Under the pieces are notes generated by a model. It ran no database searches. It saw only the letters and a list, made by a program, of their open reading frames with translations, and was not told the DNA's origin. Both the position numbers and the translations under genes were made by a program. Below, in pieces: positions 10,262-20,930 of a DNA stretch of 64,000 nt. The DNA is from Polynucleobacter sp. MWH-Loch1C5 (lineage in GTDB: Bacteria; Pseudomonadota; Gammaproteobacteria; Burkholderiales; Burkholderiaceae), in the NCBI RefSeq assembly GCF_018881775.1, contig NZ_JACVPR010000001.1, positions 1,564,217-1,628,216 of the forward strand, written 5' to 3'. Position 1 is the stretch's first letter. Every line of letters begins with the position of its first letter.

Positions 10262-12427
10262 ATGAGTAAGAGTGATGCAAAGTGGCCAGAATTTAGTCAA
10301 GCTGATTTAGAGGCTTGGCGTAAAGCGGCAGCTAAGTCTGCTCCGAATGGTGATATCGATGCGCTGGGTTGGAAAACCCCCGACGATATTCAGCTCAAAG
10401 CTTTGTACACCGCTGCAGATTCCAAAGACCTGCCTTATGCCAATACCTTGCCAGGATTTGAGCCGTTCTTGCGTGGACCGCAAGCCACGATGTATGCCGT
10501 GCGTCCATGGACCATTCGCCAATATGCTGGCTTTTCCACCGCTGAAGAATCGAATGCCTTTTATCGCAAGGCATTAGCAGCCGGTGGTCAAGGCGTATCA
10601 GTCGCTTTTGACTTGGCGACCCATCGCGGCTATGACTCCGATCACCCTCGCGTGACTGGCGATGTGGGTAAAGCGGGTGTGGCCATTGACTCGGTCGAGG
10701 ACATGAAGATCCTTTTTAATCAGATTCCACTCGATAAAGTATCTGTATCCATGACCATGAACGGCGCGGTATTGCCGATTTTAGCTGGTTATGTCGTTGC
10801 TGCCGAAGAGCAGGGCGTTAAGCAGGATCAGTTATCTGGCACGATTCAGAACGATATTCTCAAAGAGTTCATGGTGCGTAATACCTATATTTACCCACCA
10901 GAGCCATCGATGCGCATTATTGGCGACATCATCGAGTACACCTCGCAGAATATGCCTAAGTTCAACTCGATTTCTATTTCGGGTTATCACATGCAAGAAG
11001 CCGGTGCGAATCAGGCTTTGGAGCTCGCATTTACCTTAGCTGATGGCAAGGAGTATGTGAAAACTGCCCTCTCTAAAGGATTGGATGTAGATGACTTTGC
11101 CGGTCGTTTGTCATTCTTCTTTGCGATTGGCATGAACTTCTACCTAGAGGTCGCAAAATTACGTGCCGCCCGCTTACTCTGGTGGCGCATCATGAAGGAG
11201 TTTGGGCCTAAGAATCCCAAATCACTCATGCTCAGAACGCATTGCCAAACATCGGGTTGGTCATTGACTGAGCAAGATCCCTATAACAATATTGTACGTA
11301 CGACGATTGAAGCCATGGCGGCGGTGTTTGGGGGTACGCAATCGCTCCATACGAATTCTTTTGACGAGGCCATTGCATTACCGACAGAGTTTTCTGCCCG
11401 TATTGCGCGTAATACGCAGTTGATTATTCAAGAAGAGACACATATCACCAATGTGGTTGATCCATGGGCTGGCTCATACATGATGGAAAAGCTCACTCAG
11501 GAGATGGCTGATAAAGCTTGGGAAATTATCCAAGAAGTTGAAGCCATGGGCGGGATGACCAAAGCCGTGGAAAGCGGTTGGGCCAAACTGAAGATTGAGG
11601 CGGCAGCTGCAGAGAAACAAGCGCGTATTGACTCTGGTAAAGATGTGATTGTGGGCGTGAATAAATACAAGCTCGCTAAAGAAGATGCTATTGATATCTT
11701 GGAAGTCGATAACAACAAGGTACGAGAGGCACAGATTGCGCGTCTGAAAGAGATCAAAACCAAACGCGATCCGAAGAAAGTACAGGCAGCACTTGATGCA
11801 TTAACCCATGCGGCAGAGACCAATACAGGTAATTTGTTAGGTTTAGCGATTGACGCGATTCGTTTGCGCGCTACAGTGGGTGAAGTATCAGATGCTTTAG
11901 AGAAAGTTTACGGGCGCCATCGCGCCGATACACAAAAGGTGACCGGAGTGTACGCTGCTGCATATGATTCAGCCGAAGGCTGGGAAAAACTCAAAGGTGA
12001 AATCGCTGATTTCGCTAAAGACCATGGCCGTCGTCCACGTGTCATGATTGCTAAATTAGGCCAAGACGGTCACGATCGTGGCGCTAAAGTGGTCGCTACT
12101 GCTTTCGCTGATCTTGGCTTTGATGTGGATATGGGCCCCTTGTTCCAGACGCCTGAAGAGTGCGCACGCCAAGCGATTGAAAATGATGTGCATGCCGTGG
12201 GTATTTCAACCTTAGCTGCAGGCCATAAGACTTTGGTGCCGGCCATTATTGCTGAGCTAAAGAAGCAGGGTGCCGATGACATTATTGTGTTCGTGGGTGG
12301 TGTGATTCCTCGTCAGGACTACGACTTCCTCTACGAAGCAGGGGTCAAGGGTATTTATGGTCCGGGCACGCCCATTCCAGCATCCGCTAAAGATGTTTTG
12401 GAGCAGATTCGTTTAGCCAGTCAATAA
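10262..12427 (+). CDS. scpA: Methylmalonyl-CoA mutase (catalytic plus B12-binding domains)
   Basis: [52 protein letters not shown]-terminal [25 protein letters not shown] 10262 after GGGAGTGGGA. Confidence 0.95.
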   Translation: MSKSDAKWPEFSQADLEAWRKAAAKSAPNGDIDALGWKTPDDIQLKALYTAADSKDLPYANTLPGFEPFLRGPQATMYAVRPWTIRQYAGFSTAEESNAFYRKALAAGGQGVSVAFDLATHRGYDSDHPRVTGDVGKAGVAIDSVEDMKILFNQIPLDKVSVSMTMNGAVLPILAGYVVAAEEQGVKQDQLSGTIQNDILKEFMVRNTYIYPPEPSMRIIGDIIEYTSQNMPKFNSISISGYHMQEAGANQALELAFTLADGKEYVKTALSKGLDVDDFAGRLSFFFAIGMNFYLEVAKLRAARLLWWRIMKEFGPKNPKSLMLRTHCQTSGWSLTEQDPYNNIVRTTIEAMAAVFGGTQSLHTNSFDEAIALPTEFSARIARNTQLIIQEETHITNVVDPWAGSYMMEKLTQEMADKAWEIIQEVEAMGGMTKAVESGWAKLKIEAAAAEKQARIDSGKDVIVGVNKYKLAKEDAIDILEVDNNKVREAQIARLKEIKTKRDPKKVQAALDALTHAAETNTGNLLGLAIDAIRLRATVGEVSDALEKVYGRHRADTQKVTGVYAAAYDSAEGWEKLKGEIADFAKDHGRRPRVMIAKLGQDGHDRGAKVVATAFADLGFDVDMGPLFQTPEECARQAIENDVHAVGISTLAAGHKTLVPAIIAELKKQGADDIIVFVGGVIPRQDYDFLYEAGVKGIYGPGTPIPASAKDVLEQIRLASQ

Positions 12428-12440
12428 ACCAGAGAGCATT

Positions 12441-13460
12441 GTGCAAGCGACTGAGCAAATTCTGTTTGATGCCATCTGTGGCCCACAGGCTACAGATGGA
12501 CCCGCTCAGCGTCGCGCTCTGGCAAAAGCCATTACTTTGTTGGAATCCACGCGCAGTGATCATCGTCAGCGCGCTGATGAGTTACTCAATGCAGTTTTAC
12601 CGCATACTGGTCGTTCGTTTCGCTTGGGTATATCGGGTGTGCCTGGAGTCGGAAAGTCAACTTTCATTGAGGCTCTAGGGCTGTATTTAATTAGCCAAGG
12701 TCATCGTGTTGCTGTTTTAGCGATTGATCCATCTTCGACGGTATCCGGTGGTTCGATTTTGGGTGATAAGACTCGCATGGAACAGTTGTCAGTTCATCCC
12801 AAGGCTTTTATTCGTCCTAGTCCCTCTTCAGGAACTTTGGGTGGTGTGGCAGAAAAAACGCGTGAAGTCATGCTCATGGCCGAGGCCGCAGGACATGATG
12901 TCGTGATTGTGGAAACCGTGGGTGTGGGTCAAAGTGAAACGGCTGTGGCCAATATGACCGATATGTTCACGCTCTTGCAGTTACCCAATGCCGGGGATGA
13001 TTTACAGGCAATCAAAAAGGGTGTGATGGAGTTGGCTGATTTGGTCTTAATCAATAAAGCGGATATCGATCCTGATGCCGCGACCCGAGCCCAAGCCTAC
13101 ATCACGAGCTCCTTAAGACTTTTTGGCTTACATGGTAATCCTGATCATGCGCATCATGATGAGTCACTTTGGCATCCTCAGGTGATGCGCATGAGTGCGC
13201 TCAAGCAAGAGGGGGTGACAGAGTTTTGGGATCAGGTGAAACGTTATCAAGACTTACAAACTAAAAATGGGCGTCTGACCCAGCGTCGCCAGCAACAAGC
13301 TCAAGCTTGGATGTGGGAACGTATTGATGCAGGTCTTAAACAGAGATTTAAAGAGCATCCGCAGGTACAAGCGCAATTGGCGCAAATGACTGCAGATGTG
13401 AATCGTGGCGTATTAGCAGCATCTGTAGCTGCGAGACGTTTATTAGATTTAATGAAGTAA
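12441..13460 (+). CDS. meaB: Methylmalonyl-CoA mutase-associated GTPase MeaB
   Basis: [19 protein letters not shown]-loop, [34 protein letters not shown] start. Confidence 0.95.
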   Translation: MQATEQILFDAICGPQATDGPAQRRALAKAITLLESTRSDHRQRADELLNAVLPHTGRSFRLGISGVPGVGKSTFIEALGLYLISQGHRVAVLAIDPSSTVSGGSILGDKTRMEQLSVHPKAFIRPSPSSGTLGGVAEKTREVMLMAEAAGHDVVIVETVGVGQSETAVANMTDMFTLLQLPNAGDDLQAIKKGVMELADLVLINKADIDPDAATRAQAYITSSLRLFGLHGNPDHAHHDESLWHPQVMRMSALKQEGVTEFWDQVKRYQDLQTKNGRLTQRRQQQAQAWMWERIDAGLKQRFKEHPQVQAQLAQMTADVNRGVLAASVAARRLLDLMK

Positions 13461-13473
13461 GGGAGAGCAGCAC

Positions 13474-15006
13474 ATGCATGACATCATTCGGCAACTAGAG
13501 GCAAAGCGTGAACAAGCACGCTTAGGCGGTGGCCAAAAGCGTATTAATGCGCAACATGGCAAGGGTAAATTGACTGCCCGCGAACGTATTGAGTTACTTC
13601 TTGATGAAGGCTCTTTTGAAGAGTGGGATATGTTCGTTGAACATCGTTGTACCGACTTTGGTATGGCCAATGAGTCTGTGCCAGGCGATGGTGTGGTCAC
13701 AGGTTACGGCATGATTAATGGCCGTTTGGTCTTTGTGTTTTCACAAGACTTCACAGTCTTTGGCGGATCACTGTCTGAAGCGCATGCTGAAAAGATTTGT
13801 AAGGTCATGGATCAAGCCATGAAGGTTGGTGCACCAGTGATTGGTTTAAATGATTCAGGGGGTGCGCGTATTCAGGAGGGGGTTGCCTCTTTGGGAGGTT
13901 ATGCTGAAATCTTCCAACGCAACGTCTCAGCGTCTGGTGTGATTCCACAGATTTCTCTGATCATGGGCCCTAGTGCCGGTGGCGCGGTGTATTCACCCGC
14001 TTTGACTGACTTCATCTTTATGGTTAAAGACAGTTCTTATATGTTTGTGACAGGTCCTGAAGTGGTCAAGACGGTGACGCACGAAGAAGTGACTGCTGAA
14101 GAACTAGGTGGCGCGATGACTCATTCCACCAAGTCAGGGGTCTGTGACCGCGCATTTGAAAATGATGTAGAAGCGATTTTGATGTTACGTCGCTTCTTTA
14201 ACTACTTGCCACTCTCTAATAAAGAAAAGCCACCGGTACGTAAAGGCGCTGATAGTGCTGAGCGTTTGGATTATTCACTCGACACTTTGGTGCCTGATAA
14301 TCCCAACAAGCCGTATGACATGCATGAGCTCATCATGAAAACTGTTGATGACGGTGATTTCTTTGAATTACAACCTGATTACGCAAAAAATATCATCATT
14401 GGTTTTGCGCGTATCGAAGGTCAGACGGTCGGTATCGTTGCCAATCAGCCTTTGGTCTTAGCAGGCTGTTTGGATATTAAATCTTCGATCAAAGCGGCAC
14501 GTTTTGTGCGTTTTTGTGATGCCTTCAATATTCCTGTGGTGACTTTTGTGGACGTTCCCGGTTTTATGCCAGGCACTGCGCAAGAGTACGGTGGCATTAT
14601 CAAACACGGTGCGAAGTTGCTCTACGCCTATGCTGAATGTACCGTGCCCAAGATCACAGTCATTACTCGTAAAGCTTATGGGGGTGCTTATGACGTGATG
14701 GCTTCTAAGCATTTACGAGGGGATGTTAACTTTGCTTGGCCATCTGCAGAGATTGCAGTGATGGGACCGAAAGGCGCTGTAGAAATTATCTTCAGAGAAG
14801 AAAAATCCGACCCTGCCAAATTGGCAGAGCGTGAGGCTGAATACAAGGCTAAGTTTGCTAATCCTTTTGTCGCCGGTCGTCGTGGATACATCGATGATGT
14901 GATCATGCCCCATGAGACTCGTAAACGAGTGGCGCGTTCTTTAGCGATGTTGAAAGACAAAGAGCTTGAGAACCCATGGCGCAAGCACGGCAACATTCCT
15001 CTGTAA
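13474..15006 (+). CDS. pccB: Propionyl-CoA carboxylase beta chain (carboxyltransferase)
   Basis: [26 protein letters not shown]...[28 protein letters not shown]. Confidence 0.94.
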   Translation: MHDIIRQLEAKREQARLGGGQKRINAQHGKGKLTARERIELLLDEGSFEEWDMFVEHRCTDFGMANESVPGDGVVTGYGMINGRLVFVFSQDFTVFGGSLSEAHAEKICKVMDQAMKVGAPVIGLNDSGGARIQEGVASLGGYAEIFQRNVSASGVIPQISLIMGPSAGGAVYSPALTDFIFMVKDSSYMFVTGPEVVKTVTHEEVTAEELGGAMTHSTKSGVCDRAFENDVEAILMLRRFFNYLPLSNKEKPPVRKGADSAERLDYSLDTLVPDNPNKPYDMHELIMKTVDDGDFFELQPDYAKNIIIGFARIEGQTVGIVANQPLVLAGCLDIKSSIKAARFVRFCDAFNIPVVTFVDVPGFMPGTAQEYGGIIKHGAKLLYAYAECTVPKITVITRKAYGGAYDVMASKHLRGDVNFAWPSAEIAVMGPKGAVEIIFREEKSDPAKLAEREAEYKAKFANPFVAGRRGYIDDVIMPHETRKRVARSLAMLKDKELENPWRKHGNIPL

Positions 15007-15026
15007 CCGATTAAGAAAGAAGCAAT

Positions 15027-17024
15027 ATGTTTAAGAAGATTTTGATTGCAAACCGCGGCGAGATTGCTTGTCGCGTTATCAAAACCGCACGCAAGATGGG
15101 TATTAAGACAGTGGCGGTTTATTCAGAAGCGGATAAGGATGCGCGTCATGTCGAGTTAGCTGATGAGTCGGTATGTATCGGCCCAGCCCCCTCACGCGAA
15201 TCCTACCTGGTGATGGATAACATCATTAAAGCTTGTAAAGATACAGGTGCTGAAGCGGTTCATCCGGGATACGGTTTCTTGTCTGAGAACGAGGCTTTTG
15301 CTAAGCGCCTAGAAGAAGAGGGCATCATCTTTATTGGCCCCAAGCATTATTCAATTGCTGCTATGGGTGACAAGATTGCTTCGAAAAAGTTAGCTAATGA
15401 AGCAAAAGTCAATACGATTCCGGGTTACAACGAGGCGATTGAAACCCCAGAAAAAGCAGTAGAAATTGCTAAAGGTATCGGTTATCCAGTGATGATCAAA
15501 GCCTCTGCAGGCGGTGGTGGTAAGGGTTTGCGTGTAGCTTTTAATGATAAGGAAGCCTTTGAAGGTTTCTCAGCTTGTCGTAATGAAGCACGCAATAGCT
15601 TTGGTGATGATCGTGTCTTTATTGAAAAGTTTGTCGAAGAGCCTCGCCATATTGAGATTCAGGTACTGGGTGATGCGCATGGTAATGCGGTCTACCTGTG
15701 GGAGCGTGAGTGTTCGATCCAGCGTCGCCATCAAAAAGTCATTGAAGAGGCGCCTTCACCATTTATTAGTGATGAAACGCGCAAGGCCATGGGTGAGCAG
15801 GCGGTAGCACTGGCCAAAGCTGTTAAATATCAATCAGCCGGTACTGTTGAGTTTGTAGTAGGTAAGGATCAATCTTTCTACTTCCTTGAGATGAATACTC
15901 GTTTACAGGTCGAGCATCCGGTGACTGAAGCGATTACGGGCTTAGATTTAGTAGAGCAAATGATTCGCGTGGCTGCAGGTGAAAAACTGTCATTCAAGCA
16001 ATCTGATATTCAGCGTACGGGTTGGGCGATGGAGTGCCGTATTAATGCGGAAGATCCTTACCGTAACTTTTTGCCTTCCACCGGTCGCTTGGTTCGTTAT
16101 CAGCCTCCTGCGGAAGTGGACGGGGTACGTGTAGATACAGGTGTCTATGAAGGTGGTGAGATTCCGATGTATTACGACTCGATGATTGCAAAGTTGATTG
16201 TGCATGGTGAAAATCGTCTTGATGCGATTACGAAAATGCGTCGCGCCCTCAATGAGTTTGTGATTCGCGGCATTCATTCGAATATCCCATTCCAGGCAGC
16301 CTTGATGCAGCATCCTCGCTTTATTTCCGGAGACTTCAATACCGGTTTTATTGCTGAGCAGTTCCCTCATGGTTTTAGAGCCACGGATGTAAAGCCTGAA
16401 GATCCGCACCTCATGGCAGCATTGGCGACTGCAGTTCACCGTCGCTACCTTGATCGTGCAGCGGGTATTTATGGCCAATTAGAGGGTCATGAAGTCAAAA
16501 TTTCTACCGATTTTGTCGTGGCTACTGGTGAAGTAGGCAAGATGGAGTACGTGAACACGGAGATTCATGACAATCATCATGGTTATGACATCACAGTAGG
16601 TGGCAAAAAATACAGCATTGATACCGATTGGAATCCGGGTCAAATTATCTATCGTGCCTCGGTCAATGGTCAGACAATCTCTGCTCAAGTCGAGCGTATG
16701 GGACTTGCTTATCGTGTGCAATATAACGGTGTGCGAGTAGATGCTTTAGTGCTCTCACCAGAGGGTGCTGAGATGCAAAAGCTCATGTTGTACAAAGAGC
16801 CGCCCGATATGTCGAAATTCTTACTATCACCCATGCCCGGTCTCTTAGTGGATGTGGCCGTAAGCGTCGGACAGAAAGTTGAGGCGGGTCAGCGTTTGGC
16901 CGCGATTGAGGCTATGAAGATGGAAAACGTTCTGGTGGCTACTCAAGATGGTGTGGTTGCTGAAGTCATGGCTGCTAAGGGCGAAAGCTTGGCAGTTGAT
17001 CAACCCATTATTCGATTTGAGTGA
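15027..17024 (+). CDS. pccA: Propionyl-CoA carboxylase alpha chain (biotin carboxylase plus BCCP)
   Basis: MFKKILIANRGEIACRVIKTARKMGIKTVAVYSEAD; C-terminal biotinylation motif EAMKMENVL. Confidence 0.94.
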   Translation: MFKKILIANRGEIACRVIKTARKMGIKTVAVYSEADKDARHVELADESVCIGPAPSRESYLVMDNIIKACKDTGAEAVHPGYGFLSENEAFAKRLEEEGIIFIGPKHYSIAAMGDKIASKKLANEAKVNTIPGYNEAIETPEKAVEIAKGIGYPVMIKASAGGGGKGLRVAFNDKEAFEGFSACRNEARNSFGDDRVFIEKFVEEPRHIEIQVLGDAHGNAVYLWERECSIQRRHQKVIEEAPSPFISDETRKAMGEQAVALAKAVKYQSAGTVEFVVGKDQSFYFLEMNTRLQVEHPVTEAITGLDLVEQMIRVAAGEKLSFKQSDIQRTGWAMECRINAEDPYRNFLPSTGRLVRYQPPAEVDGVRVDTGVYEGGEIPMYYDSMIAKLIVHGENRLDAITKMRRALNEFVIRGIHSNIPFQAALMQHPRFISGDFNTGFIAEQFPHGFRATDVKPEDPHLMAALATAVHRRYLDRAAGIYGQLEGHEVKISTDFVVATGEVGKMEYVNTEIHDNHHGYDITVGGKKYSIDTDWNPGQIIYRASVNGQTISAQVERMGLAYRVQYNGVRVDALVLSPEGAEMQKLMLYKEPPDMSKFLLSPMPGLLVDVAVSVGQKVEAGQRLAAIEAMKMENVLVATQDGVVAEVMAAKGESLAVDQPIIRFE

Positions 17025-17030
17025 GCTAGC

Positions 17031-17492
17031 ATGACACGACCATTCAAAATTTTAGGTATTCAGCAAGTCGCTATTGGCGGCCCTGACAAAAAACGTCTAC
17101 AGACTTTGTGGGTGGATATGTTGGGTCTGGAGGTGACGGGTACTTTTCAGTCTGAGCGAGAGAATGTCGACGAGGATATTTGTGCCATGGGTCAGGGCCC
17201 TTACAAGGTAGAAGTCGATTTGATGCAACCTATGGATCCGGAGAAAAAACCAGCGGTTCATACGACACCGCTGAACCACATTGGCTTATGGGTCGATAAT
17301 TTGCCTGTGGCTGTTGAGTGGCTGACTGCCCAAGGTGTGCGTTTTGCACCTGGCGGAATACGCAAGGGTGCAGCAGGCTATGACATTACTTTCTTGCATC
17401 CCAAAGCCAGTGATGAATTTCCAATCGCTGGCGAGGGGGTTTTGATTGAATTAGTTCAGGCGCCACCTGAAGTCATCAGCGCTCTTTCCTAA
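17031..17492 (+). CDS. VOC-family protein, probable methylmalonyl-CoA epimerase
   Basis: [28 protein letters not shown]...[24 protein letters not shown]...[11 protein letters not shown]; fifth gene of the propionyl-CoA operon. Confidence 0.8.
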   Translation: MTRPFKILGIQQVAIGGPDKKRLQTLWVDMLGLEVTGTFQSERENVDEDICAMGQGPYKVEVDLMQPMDPEKKPAVHTTPLNHIGLWVDNLPVAVEWLTAQGVRFAPGGIRKGAAGYDITFLHPKASDEFPIAGEGVLIELVQAPPEVISALS

Positions 17493-17516
17493 AACAACGC
17501 ATCTTTAATCAGGTCT

Positions 17517-17541
17517 CAAAGCAGGGGATTCCACTGCTTTG
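17517..17541. terminator. Putative terminator after propionyl-CoA operon
   Basis: CAAAGCAG-GGGATTCCA-CTGCTTTG followed by T-rich tract. Confidence 0.55.
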
Positions 17542-17634
17542 GGACATTTTTCTTTGGTAAGGGCATAATGTCAGTTCCGTCAAAAAAATATTGACGATTA
17601 ATATTTATAACTAATTGTATTTGCAGGAGTTTTC

Positions 17635-19212
17635 ATGTCCAACTTGCCACAAGGCATGGTTATCAATGCCGAAGTAACCCCAGAATTTGCCACTATTTTG
17701 ACCCCTGAAGCCCTCGCTTTAGTTGCTAAATTACACCGTACTTTTGAACCACGTCGTCAAGAACTGCTCAAAGCACGTGTGGAGCGTGCCAAGCGTTTGG
17801 ACGCCGGTGAGAAGCCAGACTTCCTGCCCGAAACTAAACATATTCGTGAAGGTGATTGGAAAGTGGCTCCTATTCCAGCAGCTTTGCAGTGTCGTCGCGT
17901 AGAAATCACGGGTCCTGTTGAAGCCAAAATGGTGATCAATGCCTTTAACTCCGGCGCAGACTCTTACATGACTGACTTTGAAGATTCAAACAGCCCAAGC
18001 TGGGTGAATCAGATCCAAGGTCAAATCAATATGAAAAAAGCGATTCGTCGCGAACTACAGCTTGAGCAAAATGGCAAGCTGTATAAATTGAACGACAAGA
18101 TTGCTACTTTGCAAGTTCGTCCACGTGGCTGGCACTTAGACGAAAAACACGTGACTGTGGATGGTCAGCGTGTTTCAGGCGGTATCTTTGATTTCGCCTT
18201 ATTCCTATTCCATAACGCCAAAGAGCAAATTGCTCGTGGTGCAGGTCCATTCTTCTACTTACCAAAAATGGAAAGCCATTTAGAGGCACGTTTGTGGAAT
18301 GACATTTTCTGCATGGCTCAAGATGAGATTGGTTTGCCACGTGGCACGATCAAAGCGACTGTTTTGATTGAGACGATCTTGGCGGCCTTTGAAATGGATG
18401 AAATCCTTTATGAGTTGCGTGAGCACAGCGCTGGTTTGAACGCCGGTCGTTGGGACTACATCTTCTCTTGCATCAAGAAATTCAAGGTAGACAAGAGCTT
18501 CTGTTTGGCTGACCGTGCCAAAGTCACGATGACTTCTCCATTCATGCGAGCCTATGCACTCTTGCTCTTGAAGACCTGCCATAAGCGTGGTGCCCCTGCG
18601 ATTGGCGGTATGAGTGCCTTGATTCCGATTAAGAATGATCCTGAGAAAAATGCGATTGCTATGCAGGGCATTATTAACGACAAAAAGCGTGATGCTACCG
18701 ATGGTTACGATGGTGGTTGGGTGGCGCACCCAGGTTTGGTTGAGCCTGCGATGGCTGAGTTCAAAGCTGTTTTGGGTGATAAACCTAATCAATTCGAAAA
18801 GCAAAAACCTGAAGTCAATGTCACAGCTGCTGATTTGTTGAACTTCCAACCAGAAACACCGATTACTGAAGCGGGCTTGCGTATGAATATCAATGTGGGT
18901 ATTCATTATTTGGGTGCTTGGTTAGCCGGTAATGGTTGCGTGCCAATTCATAACTTGATGGAAGATGCAGCAACAGCTGAAATCAGCCGTTCACAGGTGT
19001 GGCAGTGGATTCGTTCACCCAAAGGTGTGCTTGAAGATGGTCGTAAAGTGACTGCCGAAATGGTGCGTGCTTTGATCGCTGAAGAGTTGCCGAAAGTCAA
19101 AGCCAGTGGTGCGATGGGTCATTTTGACCGTGCTGCGGAGATTTTTGATGTGATGAGTACGAGTGAGAAATTTGAAGAGTTCTTGACTCTGCCTTTATAC
19201 GAGGAAATCTAA
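17635..19212 (+). CDS. aceB: Malate synthase A
   Basis: VRPRGWHLDEKHV..., INVGIHYLGAWLAGNGCVPIHNLMEDAATAEISRSQVWQW. Confidence 0.95.
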   Translation: MSNLPQGMVINAEVTPEFATILTPEALALVAKLHRTFEPRRQELLKARVERAKRLDAGEKPDFLPETKHIREGDWKVAPIPAALQCRRVEITGPVEAKMVINAFNSGADSYMTDFEDSNSPSWVNQIQGQINMKKAIRRELQLEQNGKLYKLNDKIATLQVRPRGWHLDEKHVTVDGQRVSGGIFDFALFLFHNAKEQIARGAGPFFYLPKMESHLEARLWNDIFCMAQDEIGLPRGTIKATVLIETILAAFEMDEILYELREHSAGLNAGRWDYIFSCIKKFKVDKSFCLADRAKVTMTSPFMRAYALLLLKTCHKRGAPAIGGMSALIPIKNDPEKNAIAMQGIINDKKRDATDGYDGGWVAHPGLVEPAMAEFKAVLGDKPNQFEKQKPEVNVTAADLLNFQPETPITEAGLRMNINVGIHYLGAWLAGNGCVPIHNLMEDAATAEISRSQVWQWIRSPKGVLEDGRKVTAEMVRALIAEELPKVKASGAMGHFDRAAEIFDVMSTSEKFEEFLTLPLYEEI

Positions 19213-19938
19213 TTGCTCATTCTGGCCATCGACACCTCGACACAGTGGTGTTCAGTGGCCTTGTTGCAAGCGCAAGGAGGCGATCGACGATCGGCCTCCT
19301 TGTTGTTTGAGCGCCATGAAGATGTAGGGCCTGCGGCTAGCCAAAAAGTACTGGACTGGGTTGAGCAGGCATGTTCAGAAGCTAAGATTGTCTTAGCGGA
19401 TCTTGATGCCCTGGCTATTGGTGTTGGTCCAGGGGCCTTCACGGGGATTCGAATTGCAGTCGGTATTGGGCAAGGCTTGGCCCTGGGCTTAAACAAACCC
19501 TGTATACCGATTGTTTCTCTTGATGCTATGGCTTGGGAAGCGGTTCATCAATCAGGTCACCATGCTTATGCAGGTCAAACGCTTTGTGTCGCTAGTGATG
19601 CGCGTATGCAAGAGATCTATTGGGCCTACTATGAGGTCGATTCTGCAGGTCGTATTCAAAGGCAAGGTGAAATTCATCTCTCGAGCCCTGATGATTTAGC
19701 AGCACAATTAGACGCGTACTCAGCTATCCCTGTAGGGTCAGCTTTTTCAGTGTATGCCTCACACTTTAAGAGCCTGTCAGAGACGACTCATCACTCCTCT
19801 GTGATACTCCCTAGGGCCCGAGCTCTAGCCTATTTAGCATTAGATAATCCTGTGCGCCTTTCTGCTGAAGATTTAGAGCCCCTTTATATTCGTAATAAGG
19901 TCGCATTCACCTTAGCTGAGCGTGGTCAGCCACTTTAG
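19213..19938 (+). CDS. tsaB: tRNA threonylcarbamoyladenosine biosynthesis protein TsaB
   Basis: LILAIDTSTQWCSVAL..., GVGPGAFTGIRIAVGIGQGLALGL; TTG start. Confidence 0.92.
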   Translation: MLILAIDTSTQWCSVALLQAQGGDRRSASLLFERHEDVGPAASQKVLDWVEQACSEAKIVLADLDALAIGVGPGAFTGIRIAVGIGQGLALGLNKPCIPIVSLDAMAWEAVHQSGHHAYAGQTLCVASDARMQEIYWAYYEVDSAGRIQRQGEIHLSSPDDLAAQLDAYSAIPVGSAFSVYASHFKSLSETTHHSSVILPRARALAYLALDNPVRLSAEDLEPLYIRNKVAFTLAERGQPL

Positions 19939-19940
19939 TC

Positions 19941-20414
19941 ATGAATATCAAATTGCTCGCCATGGAATTAAAAGACCTCGATTTGGTCTTGGCCATCGAG
20001 CAAGCCTCGCATGCCTTTCCTTGGACTAGGGGCCATTTTCAGGATGCTTTAAGCGCGGGTTACTGGTCCTATGTTTTATGGGAATTAGATGAAGCCCATC
20101 ATCCACAGAAAATGCTCGGTTATTTGGTGCTTATGACAGTGTTAGACGAATTGCATTTGTTAAATATCACGATTGATCCAAACTATCGCCGCCGGGGACT
20201 AGCACAAAAAAGTTTGCAAATGATCGATGATGTTGCCCGACAGGAAAATATCAGCACTGTATTTCTCGAGGTTCGGGAAAGTAATTTGCCAGCACGTGCT
20301 TTGTATGAGCAGATTGGATTTGAAGCTTTGGCGGTACGCAAGGATTATTATCCTGCTGAGGATGGCCGCGAGCATGCAGTCGTGATGAAGAAAAACTTAG
20401 CTTTAGGAAATTAA
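19941..20414 (+). CDS. rimI: Ribosomal protein alanine N-acetyltransferase
   Basis: GNAT fold: LLNITIDPNYRRRGLAQKSLQMI...VFLEVRESNLPARALYEQIGFEALAVRKDYY. Confidence 0.93.
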   Translation: MNIKLLAMELKDLDLVLAIEQASHAFPWTRGHFQDALSAGYWSYVLWELDEAHHPQKMLGYLVLMTVLDELHLLNITIDPNYRRRGLAQKSLQMIDDVARQENISTVFLEVRESNLPARALYEQIGFEALAVRKDYYPAEDGREHAVVMKKNLALGN

Positions 20415-20417
20415 GTC

Positions 20418-20930
20418 ATGTCCCATGATGAGTACTTACAAGAAATGGGTATTAGCACTTGGTATTTGCGCCAAGGCGAGATGCCGCAAGCTCAGGCTGC
20501 ACAAAATTCGACAACTGCTGCACAGCTAGATCCTGTCCAACAAGATGTGAAGTCAAACGCACCAGGGTTGTCCCCATGGGTCTTTATTGTTGATGATTTA
20601 ACAGGTGACGCAGCACTGTTGTTTGAGCGAATTCTGGCTTCTTTATATCTCACGCGATCTGATATTCAATGCCTATCGAGTCAGCAAATGAATCAAATCG
20701 ATATTCAGTCAGCCGGGGTGGTGGTGGCTATGGGTAGTTTATTGCCCAAGAAATTGTTGCAGATCGATGAAGCCTTTGAAGACATCAGGGGTACTGTCGA
20801 ATCTGTAGAGATTAGTGGTCATGAATTGCCGATCGTTTTTACTGATCATCCAGCTCATCTACTCAAGCATGCACAGGATAAGGCCAAAACTTGGCAAGAC
20901 CTGATCCTGGCGCGTTCTTTGATTATTTGA
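20418..20930 (+). CDS. Putative DNA polymerase III psi-subunit (HolD)-like protein
   Basis: N-terminus YLQEMGISTWYLRQGEMPQ resembles E. coli HolD LQQLGITQWSLRRPGAL; C-terminus HPAHLLKHAQDKAKTWQDL resembles UDG/HolD; neighbour of rimI as in E. coli. Confidence 0.6.
   Translation: MSHDEYLQEMGISTWYLRQGEMPQAQAAQNSTTAAQLDPVQQDVKSNAPGLSPWVFIVDDLTGDAALLFERILASLYLTRSDIQCLSSQQMNQIDIQSAGVVVAMGSLLPKKLLQIDEAFEDIRGTVESVEISGHELPIVFTDHPAHLLKHAQDKAKTWQDLILARSLII

Noticed and set aside
17578-17596. CGTCAA-N7-TTGACG inverted repeat upstream of aceB as an operator
   Set aside because: Short, AT-rich spacer, no nearby regulator; insufficient evidence, could be chance.
18280-18906. 208-aa antisense ORF within aceB (also 15990-16478 in pccA and 6322-6852 in parC)
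   Set aside because: Antisense to well-supported conserved genes; composition typical of shadow ORFs.
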